The position numbers were made by a program, and so were the translations under genes. From Bacteroidota bacterium (GTDB taxonomy: Bacteria; Bacteroidota; Bacteroidia; Palsa-965), in contig VBWE01000001.1 of NCBI GenBank assembly GCA_006218065.1, forward strand, positions 317,063 through 381,062: a stretch of DNA of 64,000 nucleotides, read 5' to 3'. The first letter of the stretch is position 1. Each line of letters begins with the position of its first letter. The notes below the pieces were generated by a model. The model ran no database searches and had not been told where the DNA came from. It saw only the letters and a list, made by a program, of their open reading frames with translations. This document shows, one piece after another, positions 17,765 through 27,082 of the stretch.

Positions 17765-19288
17765 ATGGGCCGGAAAATTTCTCCCGACCTGTTTCAGTTA
17801 ATCCAGTCGATGAAACAGGCGGAAAAGCGGTACTTCAAAATCTTTTCCCGCCGTCACACGATCGGGGAAGGGAATAATTACCTCGCCCTGTTTGATGCGA
17901 TTGGCCGGCAGAAAACGTATGACGAGAAAGCGCTTTTGCAGGAGAATCGATTTCTTCGTCCTTCTCTTTTCCCCGACCAGAAGCACCACCTGTACAACCT
18001 GGTCCTGCGGGCAATGGCGACATATGCTTGCGGAAAAACAGCCGACTCGGAACTTCATTTTCTGCTGGATTGCGCCGAGGTGCTGCACAAAAAAGGGTTA
18101 TACCTGCAAGCCCGGAAACTGCTCGCCTCGGCGAAAAAGCTGGCACTGAAACTGGAAAAGGGACTCGTTTATATCGACTGCCTGGAACGTGAAAAGAAAA
18201 TCGAACTGCTCCTGTTCAACCTGAAAACATCTCCCGCCTGGCTGGATGCAATTAACCGGGAAATCGAACGCACAACCGCACAGCTCGCAGTGGACCAGGC
18301 ATACGGACGGTTGTCCGAAGAAATGTATTTCATCCTCGTCAGCGAAACTTACGTACGCAGCGAGAAGAATACCCTGCGCAGCAAAAAGATCATGAGCCAT
18401 CCGCTGATGAAAACGCCGCCAACAGCATCCCTCCGCTCACGATTCAATTTTCACCGTACGCACAGTCTCTATTATTATATCTCGGCCGATTTCCGCAGGT
18501 ATTATGAGCACTGCAAGGTTATTGCCGACCTGCTCGGGCAACACCCGGCCGTGCTTTCCGAATCGCCTAAAGCGCATATTGTCGCGCTGCAGAATTTATT
18601 GATCGCGCAGAAGAACCTCCGGTTGTATGACGAATTGTTTGTCACGCTGAAACACCTGAAAAAATTCGAGTCCGGTCCGATCGATATCCGCGCCCAGGTT
18701 TTTGCTATCGCCCACGACATCGAGCTGACGATATACATCGATACAGGCCAGTTTGAAAAAGGTGCGCTGCTAGCTGGAACAATCAGTCGCGGACTGGACC
18801 AATACAAAGAATACATCTCGCCTTCACATGAGTTGTTATTTTACTTTAACGTGGCATACAATTTCATCGGCTGCGGAAACTACCGGAAAGCGCTGACCTG
18901 GCTGAACAAAATGGTCAATCATCCAAAAGCTCATTCCGCTCTGCCGTTTGTTTTCCACATGGCGCACCTTGTGCTGCTGATCGTGCATTACGAACTTGGA
19001 AACACCGATCTTGTGGAATACAGGATGCGCACAGTAGCAAAAACATTCAGCAAAAAACATGAGTTGTATGATCTGGAAAATGTCCTGTTTGCCTTTCTCT
19101 CCAAAGCCGTTATCGCTGAACCGAAAACGCTCGGCCAGTTGCGCAAAAAACTCTTCCGCGATCTCGACAACCTGCATGCTGATCCCGAAAAGCGCGGCGC
19201 CTTTTTCACATTCGATTTCCTGGCCTGGGCCGAAAGCTTCGTGTCCGGCCGGACAATGAGCGAAATCCTGCAGAATCGGGAACATTAA
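17765..19288 (+). CDS. Helical-repeat hypothetical protein (paralogue of the 54351 gene)
   Basis: This 507-residue soluble protein has no signal peptide and is almost entirely helical, with TPR-like spacing of aromatic and Ala residues. Its N-terminus (DLFQLIQSMKQAEKRYFKIF...) shares a plan with the 54351 product: a short conserved segment 'LIxxM..xExRxxKlF', then 'YLALFDAI', then a long helical array. Total lengths are also similar (507 and 486). I cannot assign a family name. An array of helical hairpins suggests a protein-protein interaction scaffold; this is inference. Confidence 0.7.
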   Translation: MGRKISPDLFQLIQSMKQAEKRYFKIFSRRHTIGEGNNYLALFDAIGRQKTYDEKALLQENRFLRPSLFPDQKHHLYNLVLRAMATYACGKTADSELHFLLDCAEVLHKKGLYLQARKLLASAKKLALKLEKGLVYIDCLEREKKIELLLFNLKTSPAWLDAINREIERTTAQLAVDQAYGRLSEEMYFILVSETYVRSEKNTLRSKKIMSHPLMKTPPTASLRSRFNFHRTHSLYYYISADFRRYYEHCKVIADLLGQHPAVLSESPKAHIVALQNLLIAQKNLRLYDELFVTLKHLKKFESGPIDIRAQVFAIAHDIELTIYIDTGQFEKGALLAGTISRGLDQYKEYISPSHELLFYFNVAYNFIGCGNYRKALTWLNKMVNHPKAHSALPFVFHMAHLVLLIVHYELGNTDLVEYRMRTVAKTFSKKHELYDLENVLFAFLSKAVIAEPKTLGQLRKKLFRDLDNLHADPEKRGAFFTFDFLAWAESFVSGRTMSEILQNREH

Positions 19289-19326
19289 GCCCGGGAAACG
19301 AGTAAATAGTTACCTGGTTATCTTAT

Positions 19327-19405
19327 TTGATTTCCTATTTATTTTACCATATTCTTTATATTTTACGGAAAGAATTGCTTCATTTATTGATAATTGATTT
19401 CCTAT
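19327..19405. repeat. Two 12-bp direct repeats in an AT-rich promoter region
   Basis: TTGATTTCCTAT occurs at 19327-19338 and again at 19394-19405, 67 bp apart (start to start), in the AT-rich leader of the large adhesin gene. Direct repeats at this place could bind a regulator, but this is unproven. Confidence 0.45.
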
Positions 19406-19446
19406 CTAATCTGAAAACTTTCCTGTTCTCCGGATTTCATGCGGTA

Positions 19447-19454
19447 TAGTTTTG
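19447..19454 (+). promoter_or_regulatory. Bacteroidetes-type -7 element
   Basis: TAGTTTTG matches TAnnTTTG and lies 23 nt upstream of ATG 19478. It falls inside the longer open frame starting at 19439, which supports the downstream start. Confidence 0.5.
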
Positions 19455-19477
19455 TGTCAGGCTCAAAACATGTATCC

Positions 19478-22400
19478 ATGAAGTACAAGACATTTCTGCT
19501 GCTTTCAAGTGCCGTTTTTGTTTCCCTGTTTTTCCCCGCGGGAATGCGTGCGCAAATAGTCGCTCCTCCGTGGCTGGCGGCCATCGGAACCAATGGCGGA
19601 CAGTTCGAGAACGGCGCGGGCATCCGCGCCGGGAACAATGGAAAGATTTACTTCGGCTACCGGTACGCCGGTACAGTAAACCTGAACGGTATTTCCCCGG
19701 CAGCCAGCGGAGGACTTACAGACTGCGGCTCTGCACAATTAACAAACACGCTTTCCGGCACCGGGCAATGGGCCACGCGTGTGTACACCGGTGGCGGGTA
19801 CGACTACGTGTATGGATACAACATCGACAACAACAACAACACGTACACGACAGGCACCGTGAATAGTGGCGGAACTTACTTTGTAACCAAAACAAACAAC
19901 GCGGGTGTTACACAGTGGTCGAACACTGCCGGGAGCAGCATCGGGGGAAATGGCGTCTGTGTTGATAATACGACAGGTGACGTGTACGCGTGTGGCGGGT
20001 ACGGCACAACAGTCAATCTTGGCACAGGCAACCTGCCTTACCTGGGCGGCGGCTCCGATGGCTTTGTGGTGAAATACAACAGCGCCGGTGTAGCCCAGTG
20101 GTCCGTCAGTTTAGGCGGAACCAGCTATGATGCGCCGAAAGCCTGTGAGCTCGACCAGGCCGGGAATATTTACGTGGTGGGCGGTTACAACGGGGCTCCG
20201 ACTTACGGCAGCTTTACACTGCCGGCATCGGGCAGTTATTCCAATCTTTTTATTGCCAAACTCAGCCCGGTCAACGGTGCGGTACTGGCCGTATACACTG
20301 CCACCAATGCAGGTATTGTGAACGGAGGATGGTATGAAGAAAATGACCTGCGCCTTGATTCCTGCGGAAACATATACGTAGCAGGCCATTTCCAGGGAAC
20401 GGCCAATTTTGGTGGTCTTACCGTAACGAGTGCCGGAAGCGATGACGCGTTTGTGGCTAAAATCAATCCCGCCGGGCAGTGGCAATGGGTTCGCCGGGGA
20501 GGCGGAACCGGCGCGGACCAGGCAACAGGCATAACACTCGACAAAAACTGGGACGTTTCGATTACCGGGCATTTCGCAGGAACGGTCAACTTCAGCGGAA
20601 GCCTCACCCTGGTTACTGCAGGCAATAACGATATGTTCGTTGCAAAATACTCCGGAGGTAATGGTGACCTGATGTGCGTGCAGCAGGGCGGTGGGCCGGG
20701 ATACGAGGACGGCTACGGCGGCATCACAGCCGATAATAACCGGCAGCTTTACGTAACCGGCGGATATTCCGACAACAATGTCGGCACCAATACCACAAAC
20801 TTCGGGACGTTCGCTTTAGGTAACGGGTATTATGGCAATATCTATGTTGCCAAACTCGATTCCACTCCCGACCTGCGCATCATTCCATCACCACAGCCGG
20901 CGTATTGTATCGGCGGATGTTACTCGCTGCCATATACTGCTATCGGCACATTTAATCCAGGCAATACTTTTACCGTCGAACTTTCCGATCCTTCCGGGAG
21001 TTTTGCAACAGGCACAACGATAATCGGCACGTTCTCCTCCGTTAATTCGGGAACGATCAACATTTGCATTCCCCCTGCATTGGCGGCGGGATCAAATTAT
21101 TTGCTGCGCGTGCTTTCGTCCAGTCCGGCGTACTGCAGTATTGTGCGTTGCTCCCCGATTGTCATCGACTCTCCGCCCACAGTATCTGTCTCCGGCAATG
21201 CAACGATTTGCAATGGAGGAGATACATTGCTGACCGCGGCAGGCGCCACTTCTTATTCCTGGGCACCTTCTTCCGGCCTGAATGCAACAACCGGGTCGTC
21301 GGTCATCGCGGCTCCCACAACCACCACAACGTACTCCGTAATCGGCACCAATGCAGCCGGCTGTTCCGACACCGCTGTAACGACAATCACCGTCAGCGCC
21401 CCGGGAACACCCGCAATATCCGGAAACACGAACATCTGCCTCGGACAAAGCACGACGCTTACCGCAGCGGGATCCGGCAGTTTCTCCTGGAGTTCGGGCG
21501 GATCGGCGGCAAGTGAAACGGTTTCGCCCACAATAACAACATCGTACACCGTTACTGTCACCGATCCGAACGGGTGCAACGGTATCGATTCTGTGACTGT
21601 AAACGTAATCCCGCTGCCGGTTGTGTCGGTCTCCGGCGCTACTGCAATCTGTGCAGGATCGTCCGCAACACTCACGGCAACCGGCGGGGGAAATTATGCC
21701 TGGAGTTCCGGCGGAACGGCCGCCGGCGAAACGGTTTCACCTTCTGTTACCACAACATATACCGTTACTGTCACCGATACAAGCGGGTGTTCGGACTCTG
21801 CGGTCGCTACCGTTACGGTCAATCCTTCGCCGGGTATAACGATCAGCGGGGGCACCACGATCTGCGCGGGCGATTCCACGATACTCACAGCAACCGGCGG
21901 AGGTATTTATGCGTGGAATTCGGGCGGATCAGCGGCGTCAGATACTGTTTCGCCCGCAACAACAACAACTCTTTTTGTAACAGTTACCGATACGAGCGGA
22001 TGCTCCGCAACCGATTCTGTAACGGTGACCGTAAACATTTTGCCTGCACCTTCCATAACAGGCAATACAACAATCTGCGCCGGGCAGAGCACAACACTCA
22101 CCGCATCCGGCGGAGGAACTTATACGTGGAGTTCGGGCGGAACTTCTGCCGGCGAAACCGTCGTGCCTGCAACGACAAGTTCGTATTCCGTGGTTGTTAC
22201 CGATTCGAACGGATGCTCTGCAACAACATCCGTTACCGTTACGGTAAATCCGCTGCCGGTGGTTTCTGTCTCCGGCAACACGACCGTTTGCGCAGGACAG
22301 AGCACTATGCTCACAGCTTCCGGCGGCGTTTCGTATTCCTGGAGTTCCGGCGGAAACACTGCAACGGAAACAATTACCCCTGCCTCCACAACAACCTATA

Positions 22401-23404
22401 CACTTACCGCGACCGATGCGAACGGGTGTTCTGCAAGCACAACCGCCACTATAACGGTGAACCCGTTACCCAACGCGGCGATTACCGGGAATACGACGAT
22501 CTGTTCCGGTCAAAACACAACACTTACTGCAACAGGTTCCGGAAATTACCTTTGGAGCAACGGTGCAACAACATCTTCCATTTCGGTATCTCCTGCTGTT
22601 ACGACCACATATTCGATCACGGTAACTGATCCCGGTACGGGTTGTTCGGATACATCAACATACACGGTAAATGTGCTGGGGCAACCGGTCGCATCGGTTA
22701 CGGGCAATACGGTAATCTGCGAAGGCGCATCCGCAACACTCACGGCACAGGGCGGAAGTACGTATGCGTGGAGCAACGCGCAAACAACCGCAACGATCAG
22801 CGTTTCACCTGCAGCAACAACAACGTATTCAGTCGTAGTATCCAACGGCGCCTGCGCTGATACTGCTTCTGTGCAGGTGACGGTCAACCCGCTGCCGGGC
22901 GTAACCACATCTCCGAACCAGACCATCTTTTGGGGAACAGGTACAACGCTCACGGCAACTGCGCCGGGCGGAACGAGTTTCTCGTGGTCCCCGGCAAACG
23001 GCCTGAGCTGTACCAATTGTGCGAATCCCGATGCCAGCCCTGATGTTACTACCACGTATTGCGTTGTAGCCACATCGGCAGCCGGATGTTCCGATTCGGC
23101 ATGCGTAACAATTACCGTAGATATTTCCTGCGGGCAGGTTTTTGTTCCCAATGTTTTTTCGCCGAACAGCGACGGTCAGAACGACGTACTGTTCGTAGAA
23201 GGAAACTGCATCGTGGAAATGATTTTCCGGGTATACGACCGTTGGGGTGAAAAAGTATTTGAATCGACCGACAAGGCTGCGGGGTGGGACGGTGATTATA
23301 AAGGACAGCCTGCACAGACCGGTGTTTATGTCTATCAACTTACGGCTACGCTCGTCACCGGGGAGCAAATTCAGAAAAAAGGTAACGTTACAATTCTTCG
23401 GTAA
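19478..23404 (+). CDS. Large T9SS type B (gliding-associated C-terminal domain) adhesin-like protein
   Basis: Start ATG 19478 gives a signal peptide (MKYKTFLLLSSAVFVSLFFPAG...) and about 1308 residues. Residues 20-470 are propeller-like repeats with 'DAFVAKINPAGQWQWVRRGGG' type blades. From about 21172 come nine or ten Ig-like repeats of about 72 residues, each with 'xITICxGxSTTLTAxG' and 'DxxGCS' Cys pairs. The C-terminus is a complete type B sorting domain: VFVPNVFSPNSDGQNDVLF, VYDRWGEKVFES, GWDGDYKGQ, TGVYVYQL. The PorP/SprF-like gene starts 12 nt later, the arrangement of SprB-type adhesins with their SprF partner. It is probably an exported surface fibre or adhesin. Confidence 0.9.
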   Translation: MKYKTFLLLSSAVFVSLFFPAGMRAQIVAPPWLAAIGTNGGQFENGAGIRAGNNGKIYFGYRYAGTVNLNGISPAASGGLTDCGSAQLTNTLSGTGQWATRVYTGGGYDYVYGYNIDNNNNTYTTGTVNSGGTYFVTKTNNAGVTQWSNTAGSSIGGNGVCVDNTTGDVYACGGYGTTVNLGTGNLPYLGGGSDGFVVKYNSAGVAQWSVSLGGTSYDAPKACELDQAGNIYVVGGYNGAPTYGSFTLPASGSYSNLFIAKLSPVNGAVLAVYTATNAGIVNGGWYEENDLRLDSCGNIYVAGHFQGTANFGGLTVTSAGSDDAFVAKINPAGQWQWVRRGGGTGADQATGITLDKNWDVSITGHFAGTVNFSGSLTLVTAGNNDMFVAKYSGGNGDLMCVQQGGGPGYEDGYGGITADNNRQLYVTGGYSDNNVGTNTTNFGTFALGNGYYGNIYVAKLDSTPDLRIIPSPQPAYCIGGCYSLPYTAIGTFNPGNTFTVELSDPSGSFATGTTIIGTFSSVNSGTINICIPPALAAGSNYLLRVLSSSPAYCSIVRCSPIVIDSPPTVSVSGNATICNGGDTLLTAAGATSYSWAPSSGLNATTGSSVIAAPTTTTTYSVIGTNAAGCSDTAVTTITVSAPGTPAISGNTNICLGQSTTLTAAGSGSFSWSSGGSAASETVSPTITTSYTVTVTDPNGCNGIDSVTVNVIPLPVVSVSGATAICAGSSATLTATGGGNYAWSSGGTAAGETVSPSVTTTYTVTVTDTSGCSDSAVATVTVNPSPGITISGGTTICAGDSTILTATGGGIYAWNSGGSAASDTVSPATTTTLFVTVTDTSGCSATDSVTVTVNILPAPSITGNTTICAGQSTTLTASGGGTYTWSSGGTSAGETVVPATTSSYSVVVTDSNGCSATTSVTVTVNPLPVVSVSGNTTVCAGQSTMLTASGGVSYSWSSGGNTATETITPASTTTYTLTATDANGCSASTTATITVNPLPNAAITGNTTICSGQNTTLTATGSGNYLWSNGATTSSISVSPAVTTTYSITVTDPGTGCSDTSTYTVNVLGQPVASVTGNTVICEGASATLTAQGGSTYAWSNAQTTATISVSPAATTTYSVVVSNGACADTASVQVTVNPLPGVTTSPNQTIFWGTGTTLTATAPGGTSFSWSPANGLSCTNCANPDASPDVTTTYCVVATSAAGCSDSACVTITVDISCGQVFVPNVFSPNSDGQNDVLFVEGNCIVEMIFRVYDRWGEKVFESTDKAAGWDGDYKGQPAQTGVYVYQLTATLVTGEQIQKKGNVTILR
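21172..23128 (+). repeat. Tandem Ig-like repeat array (about 216 bp per unit)
   Basis: About nine units of 71-73 codons run through the second half of the gene. Each begins near 'PxVSVSGNTTIC' and ends near 'DxNGCSxTxSVTVTVNPLP'. Internal units are close but not identical in DNA, so the array is older than the one in the 12558 gene. Confidence 0.85.
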
Positions 23405-23416
23405 AATCTCCATACG

Positions 23417-24454
23417 ATGAAAAAAATCTTCCTCCTTTTTCTTGCGGTTCCGGCGATGGTTACGGCCCAGGATATTCACTTTTCGCAGTTCTACATGTCG
23501 CCCCTGGTAATGAATCCAGCAATGGCGGGCGCCCAGAACGATATGCGGGCGGCGCTCAATTATAAAAGCCAGTGGCAAAGCGTGACCAATGCGTATAAAA
23601 CATTCGGCTGTTCGTTCGATATGCGCCTGACAAAAACCAGCAATACAAAAGGGCATCTTGCCGCAGGCGCAAATTTTTTCAGCGACAAGGCCGGGGATGG
23701 AGGACTGAAAACCACGCTGGGCGGACTCGCGCTCGCGTACCATGCCCGTCTCAGCCCAAAAAGTACCTTGGGCGGAAGCGTGCTGGGCGGTTTCGGACAA
23801 CGCAGTGTGACCTACAGTGCGCTGCAGTGGGGAAGTCAGTACGACGGAACAGCGTTTAATCCCGGTATCCTGCCGGGTGAAAATACCAGCACGCCCGCAC
23901 TTTCGTATTTCGATCTCGGCGCAGGGGCGGTCTGGCATTTTGATAACAGCGGAAGCAGGAGCGTAACGAATAACCACGACGAAAAAGTTACGCTGGGAGT
24001 TGCCGTGTTCCACCTGAACCGCCCGAACCATTCATTTTATGGTGCGGCGGATGAACGGCTGTATATGAAAACCGTCGTTCACGGAAACGCCCTGTTCAGT
24101 CTGCCGAATTCAAATGTTGCATTTGTTCCCGGCTTCATGTATGCGCGCCAGGGCAAAGCGCAGGAAATTTATGCCGGAACGCTGATCCGTTATCTCATCG
24201 GGCAGGATTCAAAATACACCGGGTTTAAACAGGGTGCTGCTTTTTCGCTTGGCGGTTTTCTCCGGGCGAAAGATGCCATTTCAGTTGCCATGCTGCTCGA
24301 GTACGCGAACTATTCGATCGGGTTCAGCTACGATGTGAATACTTCCTCGCTGAGAACCGCCAGCAACGCGCGGGGCGGGTTCGAAGTGGCGCTGAAATTT
24401 GTTACGCCGAACCCGTTCGGTGTAAAAAGCAGCGCGCGCAGTTCCTTTAATTGA
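23417..24454 (+). CDS. T9SS membrane protein, PorP/SprF family
   Basis: The 345-residue protein has a signal peptide (MKKIFLLFLAVPAMVTAQ). It then shows the family signature QDIHFSQFYMSPLVMNPA, conserved at the mature N-terminus of PorP/SprF proteins. The rest is alternating beta strands of an outer-membrane barrel with Gly/aromatic girdles and internal repeats such as 'GHLAAGANFFSDKAGDGGLK'. SprF-type members help a neighbouring type B cargo reach or stay on the surface. Its position 12 nt behind a type B adhesin gene fits that role. The 24499 gene follows 44 nt later. Confidence 0.92.
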   Translation: MKKIFLLFLAVPAMVTAQDIHFSQFYMSPLVMNPAMAGAQNDMRAALNYKSQWQSVTNAYKTFGCSFDMRLTKTSNTKGHLAAGANFFSDKAGDGGLKTTLGGLALAYHARLSPKSTLGGSVLGGFGQRSVTYSALQWGSQYDGTAFNPGILPGENTSTPALSYFDLGAGAVWHFDNSGSRSVTNNHDEKVTLGVAVFHLNRPNHSFYGAADERLYMKTVVHGNALFSLPNSNVAFVPGFMYARQGKAQEIYAGTLIRYLIGQDSKYTGFKQGAAFSLGGFLRAKDAISVAMLLEYANYSIGFSYDVNTSSLRTASNARGGFEVALKFVTPNPFGVKSSARSSFN

Positions 24455-24498
24455 ACGAACGGAGTCGCGGCGCACTATCAGCAAATAAAAAACATACC

Positions 24499-26130
24499 AT
24501 GAAAAAAACGATCTCCTTTTTTTGTGTACTTCTCGGCCTGACTTTACACGCGCAAACATTTTTTCAGAAAACCATTTCCGACCCGGTAAACGAGTACCGC
24601 ATCTACGATACTTACGCATGCGGCGATGGCAACACGGTGTTTACCGGTACCGTGGACAGTGCCGGCACCAGCATATTCGTAGCGAAAGCCGATTCTTCGG
24701 GCCTGTTGCTGTGGATGAAAAAACTGGATTTCAATCAATATCCTTATTACCAGTTTTCCCCGGCCCGCGTGCGCGAAAGCATCGGCGGCGGTTATTACCT
24801 GTTCGGCAGTTTCAATTCCCAAATCGATTTTAATAGCTTATACTGTCTGCTCCTGCGACTCGATCAGAACGGAAATATGCTCTGGTCGAAAGGTTACGAG
24901 GTAACTCCGCCGGAGAATACGATTTCATTCGGCAGCTGCCAGTTTTTTTCCGACATTCTTCAGGACAGTATGGGTCAGTATTATTTCGGCGGATCGACAG
25001 TCGACGATATGACCTTGTTCAAAGCAGATTCCTCGGGCAACCTGGCCTGGGGCAGAACGTTCGTTCCCGACAGTTGCAATGGAATAAATCCCGCGATCTG
25101 CTTTGGTCTGTGCAACAACGGCGACCTGCTGCTTGCCGGCGTGCGCAATTTTGACCGCACGCTCATCCGGGTCGATGCCGGCGGGCAAATGCTTTGGGTA
25201 AAAATTGCCTCGGCGTTAAACGCTTATTGCCGGATCGACCACATGGTCCGGTTGCCTGGCGGTGATTTTTGCCTGGCGGGAAGCTATTCGGATATGAACA
25301 GTGATTACGGCGCTTTGTGGCGGTTCGACGATCAAGGCAACCTGATTTGGCAAAAAAATTACCAGCTGACCTCGAGCGCCCCGGGCGACTATCTCAAGTT
25401 CATGCAGGTGTTGGTTTTGCCGAACGGCAACCTGGTCGTTACCGGAGTTTTTTCGGCAGGCATCGCGGAGAGCAATATTGTTTTCGCAACCGACTCCGCC
25501 GGGAATATTCTCCAGACCGTGATACTGCACCCGGGTATGTGCGCATTCAATGCCGACACCCCGCTTGCACCGTCCAATACCTCTGACGGTAACCTGCTGC
25601 TCGGCGCCGGGATGAAATTGAGTGATTGTTTCAGCCAGACAATAACACCGAATGGTATCGCCAACCTAATCGCAAAAACACCGGTCAATCTCAACATGCT
25701 TTGTGCAAGCGGAAATATTTCGGTTAACGTTTCTCCTTACCAACCGCAAGAGGTCATCACAAACCAATGCACCGTTTACAATGTCGGCAACCAACTGTCG
25801 GTTTCTCCGGTGTTGACCCCAATCCTTTCCGCTTCGCTTGTGGATTACTGTCCGCTGCTGTCGGCCGGGGAAGTACAGGCCGAAGAGGAAGGCTTCGCCG
25901 TTTCTCCCAACCCGGTTCCCGATGGCGGCCCGGTAACGCTGGCGTTTTCCGGTTCATTCTCCGGAAAAATCATCGTGTCGGATATGCTCGGAAGGACGAT
26001 TACCGAATCGGTGGTTTCGGACCGGTTATCCTTTGCGCTGGAAACAACCGGGATCAGTAAGGGCCTGTACATCGTTCATGCGCACGAGTCCGAAGGAAGG
26101 GTTTTTTCCGCGCGATTGATCGTTAAATAA
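24499..26130 (+). CDS. T9SS type A cargo protein with propeller-like repeats
   Basis: ATG at 24499 is chosen because it starts a clean signal peptide (MKKTISFFCVLLGLTLHAQ); the open frame extends upstream only to a TTG. The 543-residue protein contains WxKxDxxG-type repeats like those in the 3888 product ('LLRLDQNGNMLWSKGYE', 'LIRVDAGGQMLWVK', 'LWRFDDQGNLIWQKNY'), then a type A sorting domain: FAVSPNPVPDGGPVTLAF, IVSDMLGRTI, KGLYIVHAHESEGR. It is probably secreted and surface-anchored. It may belong to one transcript with the adhesin and the PorP/SprF-like gene. Confidence 0.85.
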   Translation: MKKTISFFCVLLGLTLHAQTFFQKTISDPVNEYRIYDTYACGDGNTVFTGTVDSAGTSIFVAKADSSGLLLWMKKLDFNQYPYYQFSPARVRESIGGGYYLFGSFNSQIDFNSLYCLLLRLDQNGNMLWSKGYEVTPPENTISFGSCQFFSDILQDSMGQYYFGGSTVDDMTLFKADSSGNLAWGRTFVPDSCNGINPAICFGLCNNGDLLLAGVRNFDRTLIRVDAGGQMLWVKIASALNAYCRIDHMVRLPGGDFCLAGSYSDMNSDYGALWRFDDQGNLIWQKNYQLTSSAPGDYLKFMQVLVLPNGNLVVTGVFSAGIAESNIVFATDSAGNILQTVILHPGMCAFNADTPLAPSNTSDGNLLLGAGMKLSDCFSQTITPNGIANLIAKTPVNLNMLCASGNISVNVSPYQPQEVITNQCTVYNVGNQLSVSPVLTPILSASLVDYCPLLSAGEVQAEEEGFAVSPNPVPDGGPVTLAFSGSFSGKIIVSDMLGRTITESVVSDRLSFALETTGISKGLYIVHAHESEGRVFSARLIVK

Positions 26131-26398
26131 TGTTTCCATAAACCGGGCCGGGCATATATGTGCTTTGGCTGGAAACAATTGCGGGCGTGGCGGCGCAGCG
26201 GGTTCTGTCGATACGTTGTCTGCGCCGCACGTCCCCCGGTTTTCTGTCGGTTTCACCGGTTCCGGGTTGTACAGAAACATGCGATAAATCCTGCGGCGGA
26301 GTTTTTTTCCAAGACTTCGGTTTAAAACTTTTGTGTTTTCACACGCTCCCGTCAGACGGCGTTTCACTAATTTCGTTTTCAAATAAACCATATTGAAA

Positions 26399-27028
26399 AT
26401 GAAGCAAGCCAAACTACTCTTCCTTCCGGTTCTTGCCGGGCTGCTGTTGTCTTCGTGCAGCACCATGAATAATATCGGTATCGAAAAACGCCGTTACAAT
26501 AAAGGCTATCACGTTTCGGTCCGCGACCAGAAAAAGCATATCGTGGCTACACAGCCTGTTGCCGCTGCTGAACAAAAAACGGTAGCCGTAAACAATACGA
26601 CAGTAAATCACGAAACGAAAAAAGAGTCCGCAGAAAGTCCCGCTCTCGTTTCCGCACAAACAAGCCCGGGAAAAACCGCTGTGGAAAATCGCAGCTGGAC
26701 AAGCAGCAGAAATGCCGCTGCTTCCGGAAAGCAGGCGACAATAACACTGTTCAAAAAATCCGCGCTGCAAAAAGAATTCCGCAGGCATACCGTTTCCGAT
26801 AAGACAAAAGCCCCTTCGGCGGCAGATGACCTGAACACGATCCTGCTGGTTATTCTTTCTTTCCTGATTCCGCCGCTGGCTATTTACCTGGTTGAAGAAA
26901 CGTCGCTGCGGTTCTGGATTGCGCTGATCTGTTGTCTTTTCAGTTTCGGTGGAATATTTTTCACGGCCGGTTACGGATTGTGGCTCGTGGCCGTCATTCT
27001 CGCCCTGCTTGCCGTGCTCGGGAGGTAA
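26399..27028 (+). CDS. Lipoprotein with C-terminal YqaE/Pmp3-like membrane domain
   Basis: ATG at 26399 yields 209 residues. The N-terminus is a lipoprotein signal (LLFLPVLAGLLLSSC, Cys near residue 20). A hydrophilic Ala/Thr/Ser/Lys-rich linker of about 100 residues follows. The last 70 residues contain two membrane helices with the Pmp3/YqaE pattern 'LLVILSFLIPPLAIYLVE' and 'LICCLFSFGGIFFTAGYGLWLV'. Pmp3-type proteins are normally only 50-60 residues and act in membrane potential or stress tolerance. The combination would tether a two-helix inner-membrane protein to a lipidated N-terminus. Some Bacteroidetes YqaE proteins show similar extensions, to my recollection. Confidence 0.8.
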   Translation: MKQAKLLFLPVLAGLLLSSCSTMNNIGIEKRRYNKGYHVSVRDQKKHIVATQPVAAAEQKTVAVNNTTVNHETKKESAESPALVSAQTSPGKTAVENRSWTSSRNAAASGKQATITLFKKSALQKEFRRHTVSDKTKAPSAADDLNTILLVILSFLIPPLAIYLVEETSLRFWIALICCLFSFGGIFFTAGYGLWLVAVILALLAVLGR

Positions 27029-27049
27029 TTGAAATACTTAATAAAAGGA

Positions 27050-27082
27050 AAGAGGTCGCTGAAAACGACCTCTTCTTTTTTT
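27050..27082. terminator. Bidirectional rho-independent terminator
   Basis: Stem AAGAGGTCG/CGACCTCTT with a seven-base loop and a T run on the plus side (CTTTTTTT) separates convergent genes. The minus-strand side ends TTTCCTTTTA, so it probably serves both. Confidence 0.8.
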
